A stretch of DNA of 64,000 bases from BOG-938 sp048498155 (GCA_048498155.1 JBEHYN010000001.1:62001-126000); one strand, 5' to 3'; counted from the stretch's first letter, positions 8,801-17,516 are shown. Program-made: numbers and translations. Notes: a model not told the origin generated them from the letters alone.

Positions 8801-8942
8801 AAGCCCACTCTCCCCAGTTCCCAACGGCAACGCGATCACGATTCGACGCAAATAACCATGCCAGTGATCGGGACCAGACGGCAGATACTCCAGACGCTCG
8901 TGGCGAATGGTAGCGTAGCCGGCGTGCCCAATCAGATTGAAG

Positions 8943-9032
8943 TGGCGGACGGGGTGAGATTCGAACTCACGGTGGGCTCACACCCACGGCGGTTTTCAAG
9001 ACCGCTGCCTTAAACCACTCGGCCACCCGTCC
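8943..9032 (-). tRNA. tRNA-Ser (anticodon TGA)
   Basis: Read on the minus strand, the 90-nt sequence starts GGACGGG and ends CCCGTCCGCCA, giving a 7-bp acceptor stem, discriminator G and an encoded CCA. The anticodon arm GCGGT-CTTGAAA-ACCGC places TGA in the loop, reading UCA serine codons. A long variable arm (GTGGGTGTGAGCCCAC) and a T-arm with GTTCGAATC are present, as expected for class II tRNA-Ser. Confidence 0.98.
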
Positions 9033-9216
9033 ACGCGCCGCCCGATGCCACGAAGGGCGGGGTCGGGCAAGGCTGAACGGCGACTGGCTGGCTCACACGA
9101 GCGGCCATGGCGTCCGCCGGGACGCCCGCCTGGGGCTATATTGCAATATGGGCAATGGGTTAACTCAAACTCAAAATTCACCCTCTAAGCTCCGAGCCGC
9201 CTGAAGAATTCGGAGC

Positions 9217-10281
9217 ATGCACATGGGGGCGTCGAACGTCGCCGATCTGGCCCGAGGCGCAGTGTTGGCATTGGCGGCCCTCAGCCTAGCCGCTTGCGCG
9301 AGCGTCGGGCCGCGCTATGCGACGGGCGGGCAGGGGTATGGCGGTGGCTACGCTGGAGGCGGGGCGGCGCCAAAGCCTCCGTCCAAATACACCGGGCCTC
9401 GCGTGGGCAAGCCCTATCAGATCGACGGGCGCTGGTATTATCCAGCCGAGCAGCCGAACTATGACGAGATCGGCGCCGCCTCCTGGTACGGCGAAAAATT
9501 CCACAACCACTACACGGCCGATGGCGAGGTGTTCGACATGAACATCCCCACGGCCGCGCATAAGACCTTGCCCCTGCCTTGCCTGGTGGAGGTCACCAAT
9601 CTGGCTAACGGCCGCAAGATGGTGGTGCGAGTGAACGATCGCGGCCCCTTCGTCGGCGACCGGCTGATCGACATGTCCCGTGAAGCAGCCATGGAGTTGG
9701 GCTTTTACGCGCAGGGTATCACCCAGGTGCGGGTTCGCTACGTGGGGCCGGCGCCCGATGCGCCGGGCAAGGCGTTGCTTTATCACGCCGCCGATCGGGG
9801 GCCGCCGCCGCCGAAGATCCAGGCCGCGCCCGTGCTTGCGACGCCGCCACAGAAGCCACAGAACGATAGGCCCACTCAACTGGCGTCGGGCGCCGCCCTG
9901 CTGGGCTGGCAGATCGATCCGGGTCCATTGCAAGCTTCGCCTGCGGACAAAACCTGGAACACCGCGCCGCCTCAGAGCCGCGCCGCGCCGCCGACCGATC
10001 CCAGCCCCGCTCCAAGGGTTGAAATAGCGCCGCCGTCCGTGCTGTCGCCGGCCCCGTCTTCGGATATCGACAGTCTACTGGAGGAATTGGCCGCCACGCC
10101 GCCTACCTCGTCCGTGGTCCCGGCTCCGCCAGCGCTGGTTCGAGCATCGTTCGCGCAGGCCGGCGCCTTCGCCAGTCGGGCCAACGCTGAACGCGCCGCC
10201 GCGGCTCTGGCGGGTCGCACGCAGATCGTGCCGGTGGAGCAAGCGGGCCGAACTCTGTACAAGGTGATGGTGGCCCAATAG
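9217..10281 (+). CDS. rlpA: RlpA-like septal ring lytic transglycosylase (lipoprotein with SPOR domain)
   Basis: The 354-residue precursor has a lipoprotein signal with lipobox LAAC (Cys27 from the first ATG; a second ATG lies at 9223). A Gly-rich linker is followed by the double-psi beta-barrel domain (about 85-175: ASWYGEKFHNHYTADGE, then VRVNDRGPF and LIDMSREAA). After a Pro-rich linker comes a C-terminal SPOR domain (about 305-354), which binds denuded septal glycan. RlpA cleaves such glycan during daughter-cell separation. The D-Ala-D-Ala carboxypeptidase gene that often follows it in alphaproteobacteria is absent; tmk comes next. Confidence 0.93.
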   Translation: MHMGASNVADLARGAVLALAALSLAACASVGPRYATGGQGYGGGYAGGGAAPKPPSKYTGPRVGKPYQIDGRWYYPAEQPNYDEIGAASWYGEKFHNHYTADGEVFDMNIPTAAHKTLPLPCLVEVTNLANGRKMVVRVNDRGPFVGDRLIDMSREAAMELGFYAQGITQVRVRYVGPAPDAPGKALLYHAADRGPPPPKIQAAPVLATPPQKPQNDRPTQLASGAALLGWQIDPGPLQASPADKTWNTAPPQSRAAPPTDPSPAPRVEIAPPSVLSPAPSSDIDSLLEELAATPPTSSVVPAPPALVRASFAQAGAFASRANAERAAAALAGRTQIVPVEQAGRTLYKVMVAQ

Positions 10282-10351
10282 CCCCTCGCAAGTCTGCTCA
10301 ATTGTGTCGAGGACGCTTGCGCGCTGGGCCGATCCGGACAATGTGAGAGGC

Positions 10352-10978
10352 GTGACGCGCGGCCGGTTCATCACATTCGAGGGCGGGGAGGGGGCTGGCA
10401 AGTCAACCCAGGTCCGCAGGCTTGTCGAACGCCTGACGGGCGCTTCCGTACAGGCAGTGGCCACCCGCGAGCCGGGCGGCTCGCCCGGCGCCGAAGCTAT
10501 TCGATCCCTACTGGTCACGGGCGAGCCGGACCGTTGGTCGCCGACCGCCGAAACCCTGCTGCTCTACGCCGCGCGCTGCGATCACATCGAGCGAACGATC
10601 CGACCGGCGCTGGAGCGCGGCGTCTGGGTCATCTGTGACCGATTTGCCGATTCCACGCGCGCCTATCAGGGCGCTGCGGGCGGCGCGCCAAAGGATCTCA
10701 TCACCGCTTTGGAGCAGACCGTGGTCGGCGCCGTGAGTCCTGACCTGACCTTGATCTTCGATTTAGCGCCCGAGGCTGGGCTGGCCCGCGCCGAAAGACG
10801 CGGGGGCGGCGAGGCGCGTTTTGAGGCCAAGGGGGCAGCGTTCCACGCCCGCTTGCGCGCGGGGTTTCTGGCGATCGCCCAGGCGGAGCCCGATCGTTGC
10901 GTGCTGATTGATGCGGCGCCCGACGCTGACCAAGTTGCGGAGGCTGTCTGGACCGTCGTCAGCGAGCGGCTGCTGTGA
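10352..10978 (+). CDS. tmk: Thymidylate kinase
   Basis: Phosphorylates dTMP to dTDP for DNA synthesis. The P-loop GGEGAGKST lies right after the first strand FITFE, the DR(Y/F) motif appears as CDRFADSTRAYQG, and the LID region is Arg-rich (ERRGGG). GTG at 10352 gives 208 residues, the usual length; in-frame GTGs at 10343 and 10304 would add poorly conserved residues and no better ribosome site is seen. It overlaps holB by 4 bp (GTGA), so both are in one operon. Confidence 0.95.
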   Translation: MTRGRFITFEGGEGAGKSTQVRRLVERLTGASVQAVATREPGGSPGAEAIRSLLVTGEPDRWSPTAETLLLYAARCDHIERTIRPALERGVWVICDRFADSTRAYQGAAGGAPKDLITALEQTVVGAVSPDLTLIFDLAPEAGLARAERRGGGEARFEAKGAAFHARLRAGFLAIAQAEPDRCVLIDAAPDADQVAEAVWTVVSERLL

Positions 10979-11988
10979 GCGCGCCAGGGGGTCAGGCGGC
11001 CCATCCGCGCGAGGTCTTCGCCTATGAAGGCGGGCAGGCCGTGGAAAGCGAATTTCTTGCGGCTCTGGACCGGGGACGGCTGCATCATGCCTGGCTCCTG
11101 ACCGGGCCCGAGGGTGTGGGCAAGGCGACCTTCGCCTATCGTGCCGCGCGGCGCCTGCTGGGCGCTCAGCCAGACCCGGCATTCGGACTGCTCGGCGCTC
11201 ATCCGGCCGATCCGGTCAGTCGCCAAGTCGCATCCCGCGCCCATCCTGACCTGCTGGTTCTTGAGCGTCAGACGGACGACGTCAAGGCGCGCAAATCGAT
11301 CCCCGTGGAAGAGGTCCGCCGGCTGCCTGAGTTCTTCTCCAAGGCTCCGGCGAGCGCGCCTTACAGGGTGGCGATTGTCGATGCGGCGGACGATCTCAAC
11401 GTGAACGCCGCCAACGCCTTGCTCAAGACCCTCGAGGAGCCGCCGTCCCGTGGGGTGCTATTGCTGGTGTCCCATCGGCCCGGCGCATTAATCGCGACGA
11501 TCCGCTCGAGATGCCGACGCCTGGCCTTTGCCCCCTGGAGCGATGATCGTGTGGCGCAGTTCCTGGGCGAGCACACGGGCTTGGCCGCCGAAGAGCGCCA
11601 ACGTATCGCCCATATGGCCAAGGGCGGGCCGGGCCGGGCGCTTTACCTGGCCGAAGCCGGCGCACTGGAAGCAGACGCCTTGGCGCACGAAATCCTCAGC
11701 CGACTGCCGGAAGCGGACGACGCCGTCTTGCTGGCCGCCGCAGACAGCTTTCGCGGCGGGGAAGGGCAAAAGCGCTTCGAGCTCTTATTCGAATGCCTGG
11801 CCGACCAGATTCGCGCGATGGCGTTGAACGCGGCCCTGGCCGAAAGCCCTTCTGCGGAAATAGAGCGCTGGGCGCGGGTATGGGGTGAGGTCGAGACCGC
11901 GCCCGGCGAGGCCGAGGCGATTAATCTGGACCGGGCCGATGTGTTGTTCACCGCCATCGGCCGGCTTAAGGCCGCGGCGAGGGTGTGA
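10975..11988 (+). CDS. holB: DNA polymerase III delta' subunit
   Basis: Clamp-loader subunit of the replicative polymerase. The AAA+ domain shows Walker A GPEGVGK (44-50), a DAADDLNVNAANALLKTLEE segment typical of delta' (Walker B/sensor region) and SRCRR as the SRC motif. The C-terminal half (about 215-337) is the helical collar domain. The zinc-binding cysteine module of gamma-type subunits is not evident, as is common in alphaproteobacterial HolB. It starts on a GTG overlapping the tmk stop and is followed after 4 bp by tatD; metG, which often sits between holB and tatD in alphaproteobacteria, is missing. Confidence 0.93.
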   Translation: MSAPGGQAAHPREVFAYEGGQAVESEFLAALDRGRLHHAWLLTGPEGVGKATFAYRAARRLLGAQPDPAFGLLGAHPADPVSRQVASRAHPDLLVLERQTDDVKARKSIPVEEVRRLPEFFSKAPASAPYRVAIVDAADDLNVNAANALLKTLEEPPSRGVLLLVSHRPGALIATIRSRCRRLAFAPWSDDRVAQFLGEHTGLAAEERQRIAHMAKGGPGRALYLAEAGALEADALAHEILSRLPEADDAVLLAAADSFRGGEGQKRFELLFECLADQIRAMALNAALAESPSAEIERWARVWGEVETAPGEAEAINLDRADVLFTAIGRLKAAARV

Positions 11989-11992
11989 ACGG

Positions 11993-12793
11993 ATGCTGAT
12001 CGACAGTCACGTCAATCTGCATGCGCCGCAATTCGCCGAGGATGTCGACCAGGTGATCGATCGCGCGCGCCAGGCCGGCGTGGGCCTCATGGTGACCATC
12101 TGCGACAAGGTCTCTTCCTTCGAGGCCGTGCACGCCATCGCAGCGGCCCATGAGGACATCTGGTGCACGGTGGGCACGCACCCGCACGAAGCGAAGGAAG
12201 ATCCTGCCCTGACCGTCTCGACCCTGCTGCGGTTGGCTAAGCGACCAAAGGTCATAGGCATCGGCGAATGCGGACTGGATTTTCATTACGACCTTTCCCC
12301 CCGCGAGGTGCAGGCCCAGGTATTCAGAACCCATGTCCACGCCGCCCAGGCCACCGGTTTGCCGCTGGTGGTGCATACCCGTGAAGCGGACGAGGCGACG
12401 GCGCAAATTCTAGAGCAGGAATACGCACGAGCGCCCTTCAAGCTCTTGATGCATTGCTACACCAGCGGACCGGAACTGGCCCGCCGCGCCGCTGCCCTCG
12501 GCGCCTGGTTTTCCGTGTCGGGCATAGCCACCTTCAAGGCCGCAGAAGACGTCCGGGCGGTGATCGCTCAAATGCCCGCCGACCGGATTATTGTGGAAAC
12601 AGACTGTCCCTATCTCGCGCCCGCGCCCTTCCGGGGACGGCGCAACGAGCCGGCCTATGTGGGTTATGTGTTGGCAAAGCTGGCGGACATTCGGGGGTGG
12701 AGCCGTGAGGAGGCCGAGCGGCGCGCCCAAGACGCGTTCTTCGCCCTGTTCGACGCGATCCCGCGCCCACGGAATGTGAGTTTCGCCTCTTGA
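11993..12793 (+). CDS. tatD: TatD-family metal-dependent hydrolase
   Basis: The 266-residue TIM-barrel protein belongs to the TatD DNase family (metal-dependent 3'-5' exonuclease or deoxyribonuclease). Visible ligands and motifs are DSHVNLH near the N-terminus, GECGLDFHYD, VVHTREAD, LMHCYTSG and ETDCPYLAP. The first metal motif is HVN rather than the usual HxH, with a further His two residues on, a variant I associate with alphaproteobacterial members. The ATG at 11993 was preferred to longer in-frame starts because homology begins with MLIDSH. It overlaps the next gene by 4 bp. Confidence 0.92.
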   Translation: MLIDSHVNLHAPQFAEDVDQVIDRARQAGVGLMVTICDKVSSFEAVHAIAAAHEDIWCTVGTHPHEAKEDPALTVSTLLRLAKRPKVIGIGECGLDFHYDLSPREVQAQVFRTHVHAAQATGLPLVVHTREADEATAQILEQEYARAPFKLLMHCYTSGPELARRAAALGAWFSVSGIATFKAAEDVRAVIAQMPADRIIVETDCPYLAPAPFRGRRNEPAYVGYVLAKLADIRGWSREEAERRAQDAFFALFDAIPRPRNVSFAS

Positions 12794-13599
12794 GCGGCGC
12801 CCTGGAGTTTGTCGTACTGGGCTGCGGCTCATCGGGCGGCGTGCCTCGGGCGGACGGCGACTGGGGCGCCTGCGACCCGGCCGAGCCCCGCAACAGGCGC
12901 AGCCGTTGCTCGTTGCTGGCGCGCCGAAAGTCGGCCCTGGGCCCCGAGCATGAAACCACCGTCTTGGTCGATACCTCGCCTGATTTGCGCCTGCAGGCGG
13001 CGGCGGCAGGGGTACGTCGGTTGGATGCGGTGTTGTTTACCCACGACCATGCCGATCAGACGCATGGCATCGATGATCTGCGCGCTTTTTTTCTGAACGG
13101 TCGGCGGAAAACCCCCTGTTTCATGGACGCCCATACCCGAGCCGCCCTGCATCGACGGTTCGGCTATATTTTCGAAGGCGCCGGCGGCTATCCGCCGATC
13201 TGCGACACTGTCGACCTGCCGGGTCTTGGCAGGCCCTGGACAATCCCAGGGCCGTCCGGCGACCTGCCCGCCATAGCTTTCGATCAGGATCACGGCGATA
13301 TCCGTTCAGTCGGCTATCGCTTTGGCGATCTGGCCTATTCCAGCGACGTGGTCGGTCTGCCGCCCAGCGCGTTTGAGGTTCTCAAGGGGGTGAAGGTTTG
13401 GATTGTCGACGCCCTGCGCTATGCGCCGCATCCGACCCATGCCAGCGTTGAACGGGCCCTGGCGTGGATCGACGTGGTGCGGCCTGAGCGCGCCATTTTG
13501 ACCAACCTGCACGTGGATCTGGACTATCGCGATTTGGCCGCTCGACTGCCGCCCGGGGTTGAACCGGCTTACGACGGTCTGACGATCACCATGGCCTGA
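12790..13599 (+). CDS. MBL-fold metal-dependent hydrolase (PhnP-like)
   Basis: The 269-residue protein has a metallo-beta-lactamase fold of the PhnP/RNase Z-like branch: LGCGSSGGVPR at the N-terminus, THDHADQTHGIDDLR as the main metal motif, DQDHG and a terminal LHVDLDY. PhnP-type enzymes are cyclic phosphodiesterases, but the physiological substrate of this tatD-linked subgroup is not established. Its TTG start overlaps the tatD stop (TTGA), so it is translationally coupled to the tmk-holB-tatD operon, a linkage kept across many alphaproteobacteria. Confidence 0.88.
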   Translation: MSGALEFVVLGCGSSGGVPRADGDWGACDPAEPRNRRSRCSLLARRKSALGPEHETTVLVDTSPDLRLQAAAAGVRRLDAVLFTHDHADQTHGIDDLRAFFLNGRRKTPCFMDAHTRAALHRRFGYIFEGAGGYPPICDTVDLPGLGRPWTIPGPSGDLPAIAFDQDHGDIRSVGYRFGDLAYSSDVVGLPPSAFEVLKGVKVWIVDALRYAPHPTHASVERALAWIDVVRPERAILTNLHVDLDYRDLAARLPPGVEPAYDGLTITMA

Positions 13600-13604
13600 A
13601 GAGG

Positions 13605-13641
13605 TCCCAAAAAGTCGATACCGGTTTTTCGCGTCCTGCCC
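13605..13641. repeat. Dispersed palindromic-type intergenic repeat, copy 1
   Basis: The block around AAAAAGTCGATACCGGTTTT just after the MBL gene stop is similar, in opposite orientation, to the sequence at 38741-38784 (shared core AAAAGT-G-ACCGGTTTTTCG). Such CCGGTTTT-containing blocks are common intergenic repeats in alphaproteobacterial genomes. It may mark the 3' end of the tmk-to-MBL operon. Confidence 0.55.
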
Positions 13642-13722
13642 TAAAATGTCCACAACGAAAGTGGGGGAGAAGGGCTTGAAACGTCAAGGGCCGAGGCCTG
13701 CGCGAAAAGGGGGCGGGCGGTC

Positions 13723-14307
13723 TTGGGCCTAATCTCGGATGACCGCGCCCGATGGTTGGCTAGGCACGTGCTTCCGCATGAACCGGCCCTGCGCAGCTGG
13801 CTGGCCGGCAAGCGTTTGCGCGGCATAGACCTGGACGACATCGTGCAGGAGACCTATGCGATCCTGGCCGCACTGGACAGCGTCGAGGCCATTCGCAACC
13901 CTAAAGCCTATATGTTTCAAACCGCCTATTCGGTGATCCTGGCGCAAATCCGACGCGCGCAAATCGTGTCGATCACCACCATCGACGATATCGGTCAACT
14001 GGCCGCCTTGGACGAGGCGCCCTCGCCCGAAACAGAAGTGAGCGACCGTCAGGAGTTGCAACGCTTGGCGGAGTTGATCGCCGGTTTGCCTCGTCGCTGC
14101 CGGGAAGTATTCATCCTGCGAAAAATTCATGGGCTGCCCCAACGCGACGTGGCGCGTCGGCTGGGGGTGAGCGAGGGCACCGTTGAAAAGCAGGTGCAAA
14201 AGGGCCTGAAAACGCTCATGGCGACCCTTGGTCGCGGGGGGATTTCGTCCGGTCAAGCATCTAAGGCGGTGAAGGGCAGTCGCCTTGGTCGCAAGTGGAA
14301 CGCATGA
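13723..14307 (+). CDS. ECF sigma factor, FecI-like
   Basis: The 194-residue protein has sigma region 2 (about 35-85: LDDIVQETYAILAAL and NPKAYMFQTAYSVILAQIRR) and region 4 (about 110-165: LAELIAGLPRRCREVFILRK, then VARRLGVSEGTVEKQVQKGL), the FecI/RpoE-like ECF pattern. The start is a TTG at 13723 preceded by a G-rich stretch. The downstream FecR gene overlaps by 4 bp (ATGA). Together they form a cell-surface-signalling pair that usually serves a TonB-dependent receptor; none follows here. Likely targets, by proximity only, are the exported enzyme genes downstream. Confidence 0.92.
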   Translation: MGLISDDRARWLARHVLPHEPALRSWLAGKRLRGIDLDDIVQETYAILAALDSVEAIRNPKAYMFQTAYSVILAQIRRAQIVSITTIDDIGQLAALDEAPSPETEVSDRQELQRLAELIAGLPRRCREVFILRKIHGLPQRDVARRLGVSEGTVEKQVQKGLKTLMATLGRGGISSGQASKAVKGSRLGRKWNA

Positions 14308-15284
14308 CTCAGCGCGAAACATCCGCCGCAATTGACGATGCAGCGACAGCGTGGCTCGCTCGTCTTGATCGCGCACCGTTGATCGGCTTGGAAGCCTGCG
14401 AGTTGGAGGCCTGGCTGGCGGGCGATGTGCGGCGCCGCGGTGCATTTGCTCGCGCTCGCGCCGTGATGGTCTACACGGATCGAGCGCGGACGCTGGATGC
14501 GAGGTCTGACGCCATAGGCCGGGATAGGGTTGGACGCCTGGGAGCTTACAACCTCCTGACACGGCGCGCGACTTTGGCTGCGGGCGGCGCCGTCGCAGCA
14601 ACTGTAATCGGCGGAGTTGTCAGCCTTGGTTTTGGAGGGTGGCTGCCGGACAGGGCCTATGAAACCCAAAAGGGCGAAGTGCGGCGTTTGCCTCTCGCTG
14701 ACGGCAGCGTGCTAACGCTCAACACGGCGACCAAAGTCGATGTGAAATTCTCCGCAGCCCGCCGCGACATTCATCTGGTCGAAGGCGAGGCGGTGTTCGA
14801 TGTCGCCAAAAACCCCAAGCGTCCGTTCTGGGTTGACACCGGGGACGTGAGGATAAGGGCTGTTGGCACCAGTTTCACGGTTCGCAAGTGGCCCGGCAAG
14901 CCTACACAGGTGTTGGTCAGCGAAGGTGTGGTCGAAGTGAGCCGCACCGGCTCTGAGCCGCTCCGTGTGAGCGCCAATCAGCAGGCGCGGAACAATGCGG
15001 ACGCGCCGCTAACGTCCTCTGTTCTGGATGCCGACGCCATGACTCGCGAGCTGATGTGGCGGCAGGGCATGATTGCGTTCGAGGGCTCATCCCTGCGTGA
15101 GGCGGCGCTCGAGTTCTCTCGCTATAGCGACACCCGGATCGAGATCGAAGACCCGGCGGTCGCGGACAAGACCATCACCGGCCTGTTTTCGGCCAATAAC
15201 CCGGCGGGATTCGCGCGGGCGGTGGCCTTATCTTTGAATCTCAACACACAAACCGAGGGCAACACGATCCGTCTCAGTCGTTGA
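14304..15284 (+). CDS. FecR-family anti-sigma factor
   Basis: The 326-residue protein has an N-terminal cytoplasmic DUF4880-like segment (about 5-55, AATAWLARLD and LEAWLAGD), one transmembrane segment (about 90-115) and a periplasmic FecR domain (about 125-225: GEVRRLPLADGSVLTLNTAT, GEAVFDVAKNPKRPFWVDTG, VRAVGTSF-like), then a C-terminal DUF4974/STN-like part (about 245-326). It binds the partner sigma factor and relays an outer signal. The ATG at 14304 was chosen over the GTG at 14295 for the ATGA overlap with the sigma gene. Confidence 0.92.
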   Translation: MTQRETSAAIDDAATAWLARLDRAPLIGLEACELEAWLAGDVRRRGAFARARAVMVYTDRARTLDARSDAIGRDRVGRLGAYNLLTRRATLAAGGAVAATVIGGVVSLGFGGWLPDRAYETQKGEVRRLPLADGSVLTLNTATKVDVKFSAARRDIHLVEGEAVFDVAKNPKRPFWVDTGDVRIRAVGTSFTVRKWPGKPTQVLVSEGVVEVSRTGSEPLRVSANQQARNNADAPLTSSVLDADAMTRELMWRQGMIAFEGSSLREAALEFSRYSDTRIEIEDPAVADKTITGLFSANNPAGFARAVALSLNLNTQTEGNTIRLSR

Positions 15285-15403
15285 CGGTGATGGATTCACC
15301 GGGCCTAACCCTCTAGTCTTGGGCCGAGCCCCGAAAAAGGGGAGGCGTGGCCGCGCAGGTTGGGACTATCCAGTCCGTCGCCGCTCAATTGGGAGGACTG
15401 ACG

Positions 15404-16438
15404 ATGTCCGCAGGCAATTGTCACCCCTTATCACGACGCGCCTTCGGGCTGATGAGCGCGGCCGGCGCCCTGGCCGGCTCCGCCTGGGCCCAGACCGGGC
15501 CCTTGCCCCTGTCGATGGCGCCGTCCAACGAAAAGGTGGTCACAACCGACATCCCTGGGGTGACGGCGGCGGGCGAACCCTTCACCATCATGAAAAGCGG
15601 AATGACCAGTTCGGAAGGCGCCGTGGCGGCGCCGGACGGGGGTCTTTATTTTTCCGAACCCAGTGTGAACCGGATCTACAAGGTTGGCACAGACGATACG
15701 ATCACCGTGCTGTTTGACCCGCATAAGGTCGATGATGCAGCGGGAGAGCGTTGGCGGCTGCCATCCCTGGGCGTGGATGCCAAAGGCGTGATCTACGCCT
15801 GTCGCCGAGCCAACGGCCCCATCGGCGTGGCCATCGTCTATCCTGAGGCCAAGGCGAAATTCATCGCCACATCTTACAAGAGCGTCCCATTCAACGCGCC
15901 CAATGACCTGGTGGTGACCAAACACGGCGGCATCTATTTCACCGAGCCCGGTTCTCCCGACCAAGGCGCCCAACGACCGCACCATATCTATTACATAAAG
16001 CCCACCGGCGAGGTCATGGTCGGAACCGACAATCTGGGCCGCCCCAATGGCCTGGCTCTCAGTCCCCATGAAAAGACCCTCTACGCGGTCGATTCGGAGT
16101 CTGAATACGTCTTCGCCTTCGACGTCATGCCCGATCACAGCCTGGCCAACCGGCGCCAGTTCGGCCGTCTGAACGGGATCGTGCGGACCGACAAGGGGAT
16201 GAACAACGGCATCGACGGCATGACCGTCGATAACGACGGCCGGGTCTATGTCATCAGCATGGGCGGCATTGAGGTATTTACGCCTAAGGGCGAAAATATC
16301 GGCACAATCAAGCTCCCGGTTAAGGCGCAGAACCTGGCCTTCTCCGGCAAGGACGGCCGCACCTTGTACGTGGTTGGCCACGGCAATCTGTTCAAGGTCC
16401 GGATGCTGGCTCGTAAAGTGATTGGGCGCGCCAAGTAG
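15404..16438 (+). CDS. Tat-exported SMP-30/gluconolactonase-like protein (copy 1)
   Basis: The 344-residue product starts with a twin-arginine signal (SRRAFGLM, hydrophobic stretch, cleavage near AWAQ) and continues as a six-bladed SMP-30/Gnl beta-propeller. Candidate metal ligands of the family are present: Glu in SSEGAV, Asn in NAPNDLVV and Asp in GIDGMTVD. Lactone ring opening is the expected reaction; the substrate is unknown. The ATG at 15404 has GGGAGG about 9 bases upstream. It is followed after 30 bp by a close paralogue, so the pair is a tandem duplication. Confidence 0.9.
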   Translation: MSAGNCHPLSRRAFGLMSAAGALAGSAWAQTGPLPLSMAPSNEKVVTTDIPGVTAAGEPFTIMKSGMTSSEGAVAAPDGGLYFSEPSVNRIYKVGTDDTITVLFDPHKVDDAAGERWRLPSLGVDAKGVIYACRRANGPIGVAIVYPEAKAKFIATSYKSVPFNAPNDLVVTKHGGIYFTEPGSPDQGAQRPHHIYYIKPTGEVMVGTDNLGRPNGLALSPHEKTLYAVDSESEYVFAFDVMPDHSLANRRQFGRLNGIVRTDKGMNNGIDGMTVDNDGRVYVISMGGIEVFTPKGENIGTIKLPVKAQNLAFSGKDGRTLYVVGHGNLFKVRMLARKVIGRAK

Positions 16439-16468
16439 AAGTCGGATAGACGGGGAGGGGAAGCGGTC

Positions 16469-17506
16469 ATGTCGCACGACAATGCCCCAGGGATTTTGCG
16501 GCGCGATTTTGGTTTGATGGCCGCCGCCGCCGGCGCCTTGGCGGGCTCGGTGCAGGCCCAGACCCTGTCCTTGCCCCTGTCCATGGCGCCGAAGACGGAC
16601 AAGGTGGTCACCACGGATATTCCCGGCGTGACCGTGGCCGGCAGCCCGGTCACCATCTTGAAAACCGGCATGACCAGTTCGGAAGGCGCAGTGGCGGCGC
16701 CGGACGGCGGCCTGTATTTCACCGAGCCCAGCGTCAACCGGATCTACAAGGTCGGCGTGGACGACACGATCAGCGTGCTGTTTGACCCGCACAAGGTCGA
16801 TGACGCCAAGGGCGAGCGTTGGCGGTTGCCGGCCCTGGGAGTGGACGCCAAGGGCGTGATCTATGCCTGTCGCAGGGCCAAGGACCAGATCGGCGTCGCC
16901 GTCGTCTATCCCGTCGAACAGGCCAGGTTCCTCGCCACCGCCTACAAGGGCGTGCCGTTCAATGCGCCCAACGATCTGGTGGTGGCCAAGGACGGCGGCA
17001 TCTATTTCACCGAGCCCGGTTCGGGCGACCAGGGCGAGCAGCGGCCGCACCACATCTTTTACATCAAGCCCTCCGGCGAGGTGATTGTCGCCACTGACAA
17101 ATTGGGCCGTCCGAACGGACTGGCCCTCAGTCCCGATGAGAAGTCCCTTTATGCAGTGGATTCGGAGTCCGAATTCGTCTGGGCGTTCGACGTCCAGCCC
17201 GATCACAGCTTGGCGAACCGCCGGCAATTCGGGCGCCTGAGGGGCGTCGAGCACACCGACAAGGGGATCATCAACCACGTCGACGGCATGACCATCGACA
17301 ACGACGGCCGGGTCTATGCCACAAGCGGAATTGGTGTTCAGGTATTTTCACCAAGTGGCGAGAATATAGGTGTAATTCCTACGCCAATTAATCCACAAAA
17401 TCTTGCCTTCGCCGGAAAAGACGGCCGGACGCTATACATGGTCGGCCACGGCAATCTGTTCAAGGTGGAAACCCTGGCTAGCAAGGTTGTCGGACGCGCC
17501 AAATAA
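16469..17506 (+). CDS. Tat-exported SMP-30/gluconolactonase-like protein (copy 2)
   Basis: The 345-residue paralogue of the preceding protein is collinear with it over the whole length, with most residues identical. It has its own Tat signal (LRRDFGLMAAAAGALAGS) and the same ligand set (SSEGAV, NAPNDLVV, HVDGMTID). The ribosome site GGGGAGGGG precedes the ATG. Differences concentrate in the signal peptide and in the last propeller blade (SGIGVQVFSPSGENIGV against SMGGIEVFTPKGENIGT). A few codons near 17330-17400 are AT-richer than the rest of the gene. The two probably hydrolyse related lactones in the periplasm. Confidence 0.9.
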   Translation: MSHDNAPGILRRDFGLMAAAAGALAGSVQAQTLSLPLSMAPKTDKVVTTDIPGVTVAGSPVTILKTGMTSSEGAVAAPDGGLYFTEPSVNRIYKVGVDDTISVLFDPHKVDDAKGERWRLPALGVDAKGVIYACRRAKDQIGVAVVYPVEQARFLATAYKGVPFNAPNDLVVAKDGGIYFTEPGSGDQGEQRPHHIFYIKPSGEVIVATDKLGRPNGLALSPDEKSLYAVDSESEFVWAFDVQPDHSLANRRQFGRLRGVEHTDKGIINHVDGMTIDNDGRVYATSGIGVQVFSPSGENIGVIPTPINPQNLAFAGKDGRTLYMVGHGNLFKVETLASKVVGRAK

Positions 17507-17516
17507 TCATCAGCCC

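Noticed and set aside
7668..8950. Possible direct repeat of the tRNA-Ser 3' end marking an island boundary
   Set aside because: Only AGTGGCGG (8 bases) is shared between about 7668 and 8941; too short to call an attachment site.
8858..9020. Plus-strand frame running from before and through the tRNA-Ser gene
   Set aside because: It overlaps a well-formed tRNA on the other strand and has no domain.
11885..11992. N-terminal extension of tatD into holB
   Set aside because: TatD homology begins at MLIDSH (ATG 11993); the extension is an out-of-frame reading of holB.
15431..17278. A 615-codon open frame on the minus strand opposite the two SMP-30 genes
   Set aside because: It mirrors the tandem duplication on the other strand, has no recognisable domain and lacks a convincing start; the Tat signals and family motifs support the plus-strand genes.
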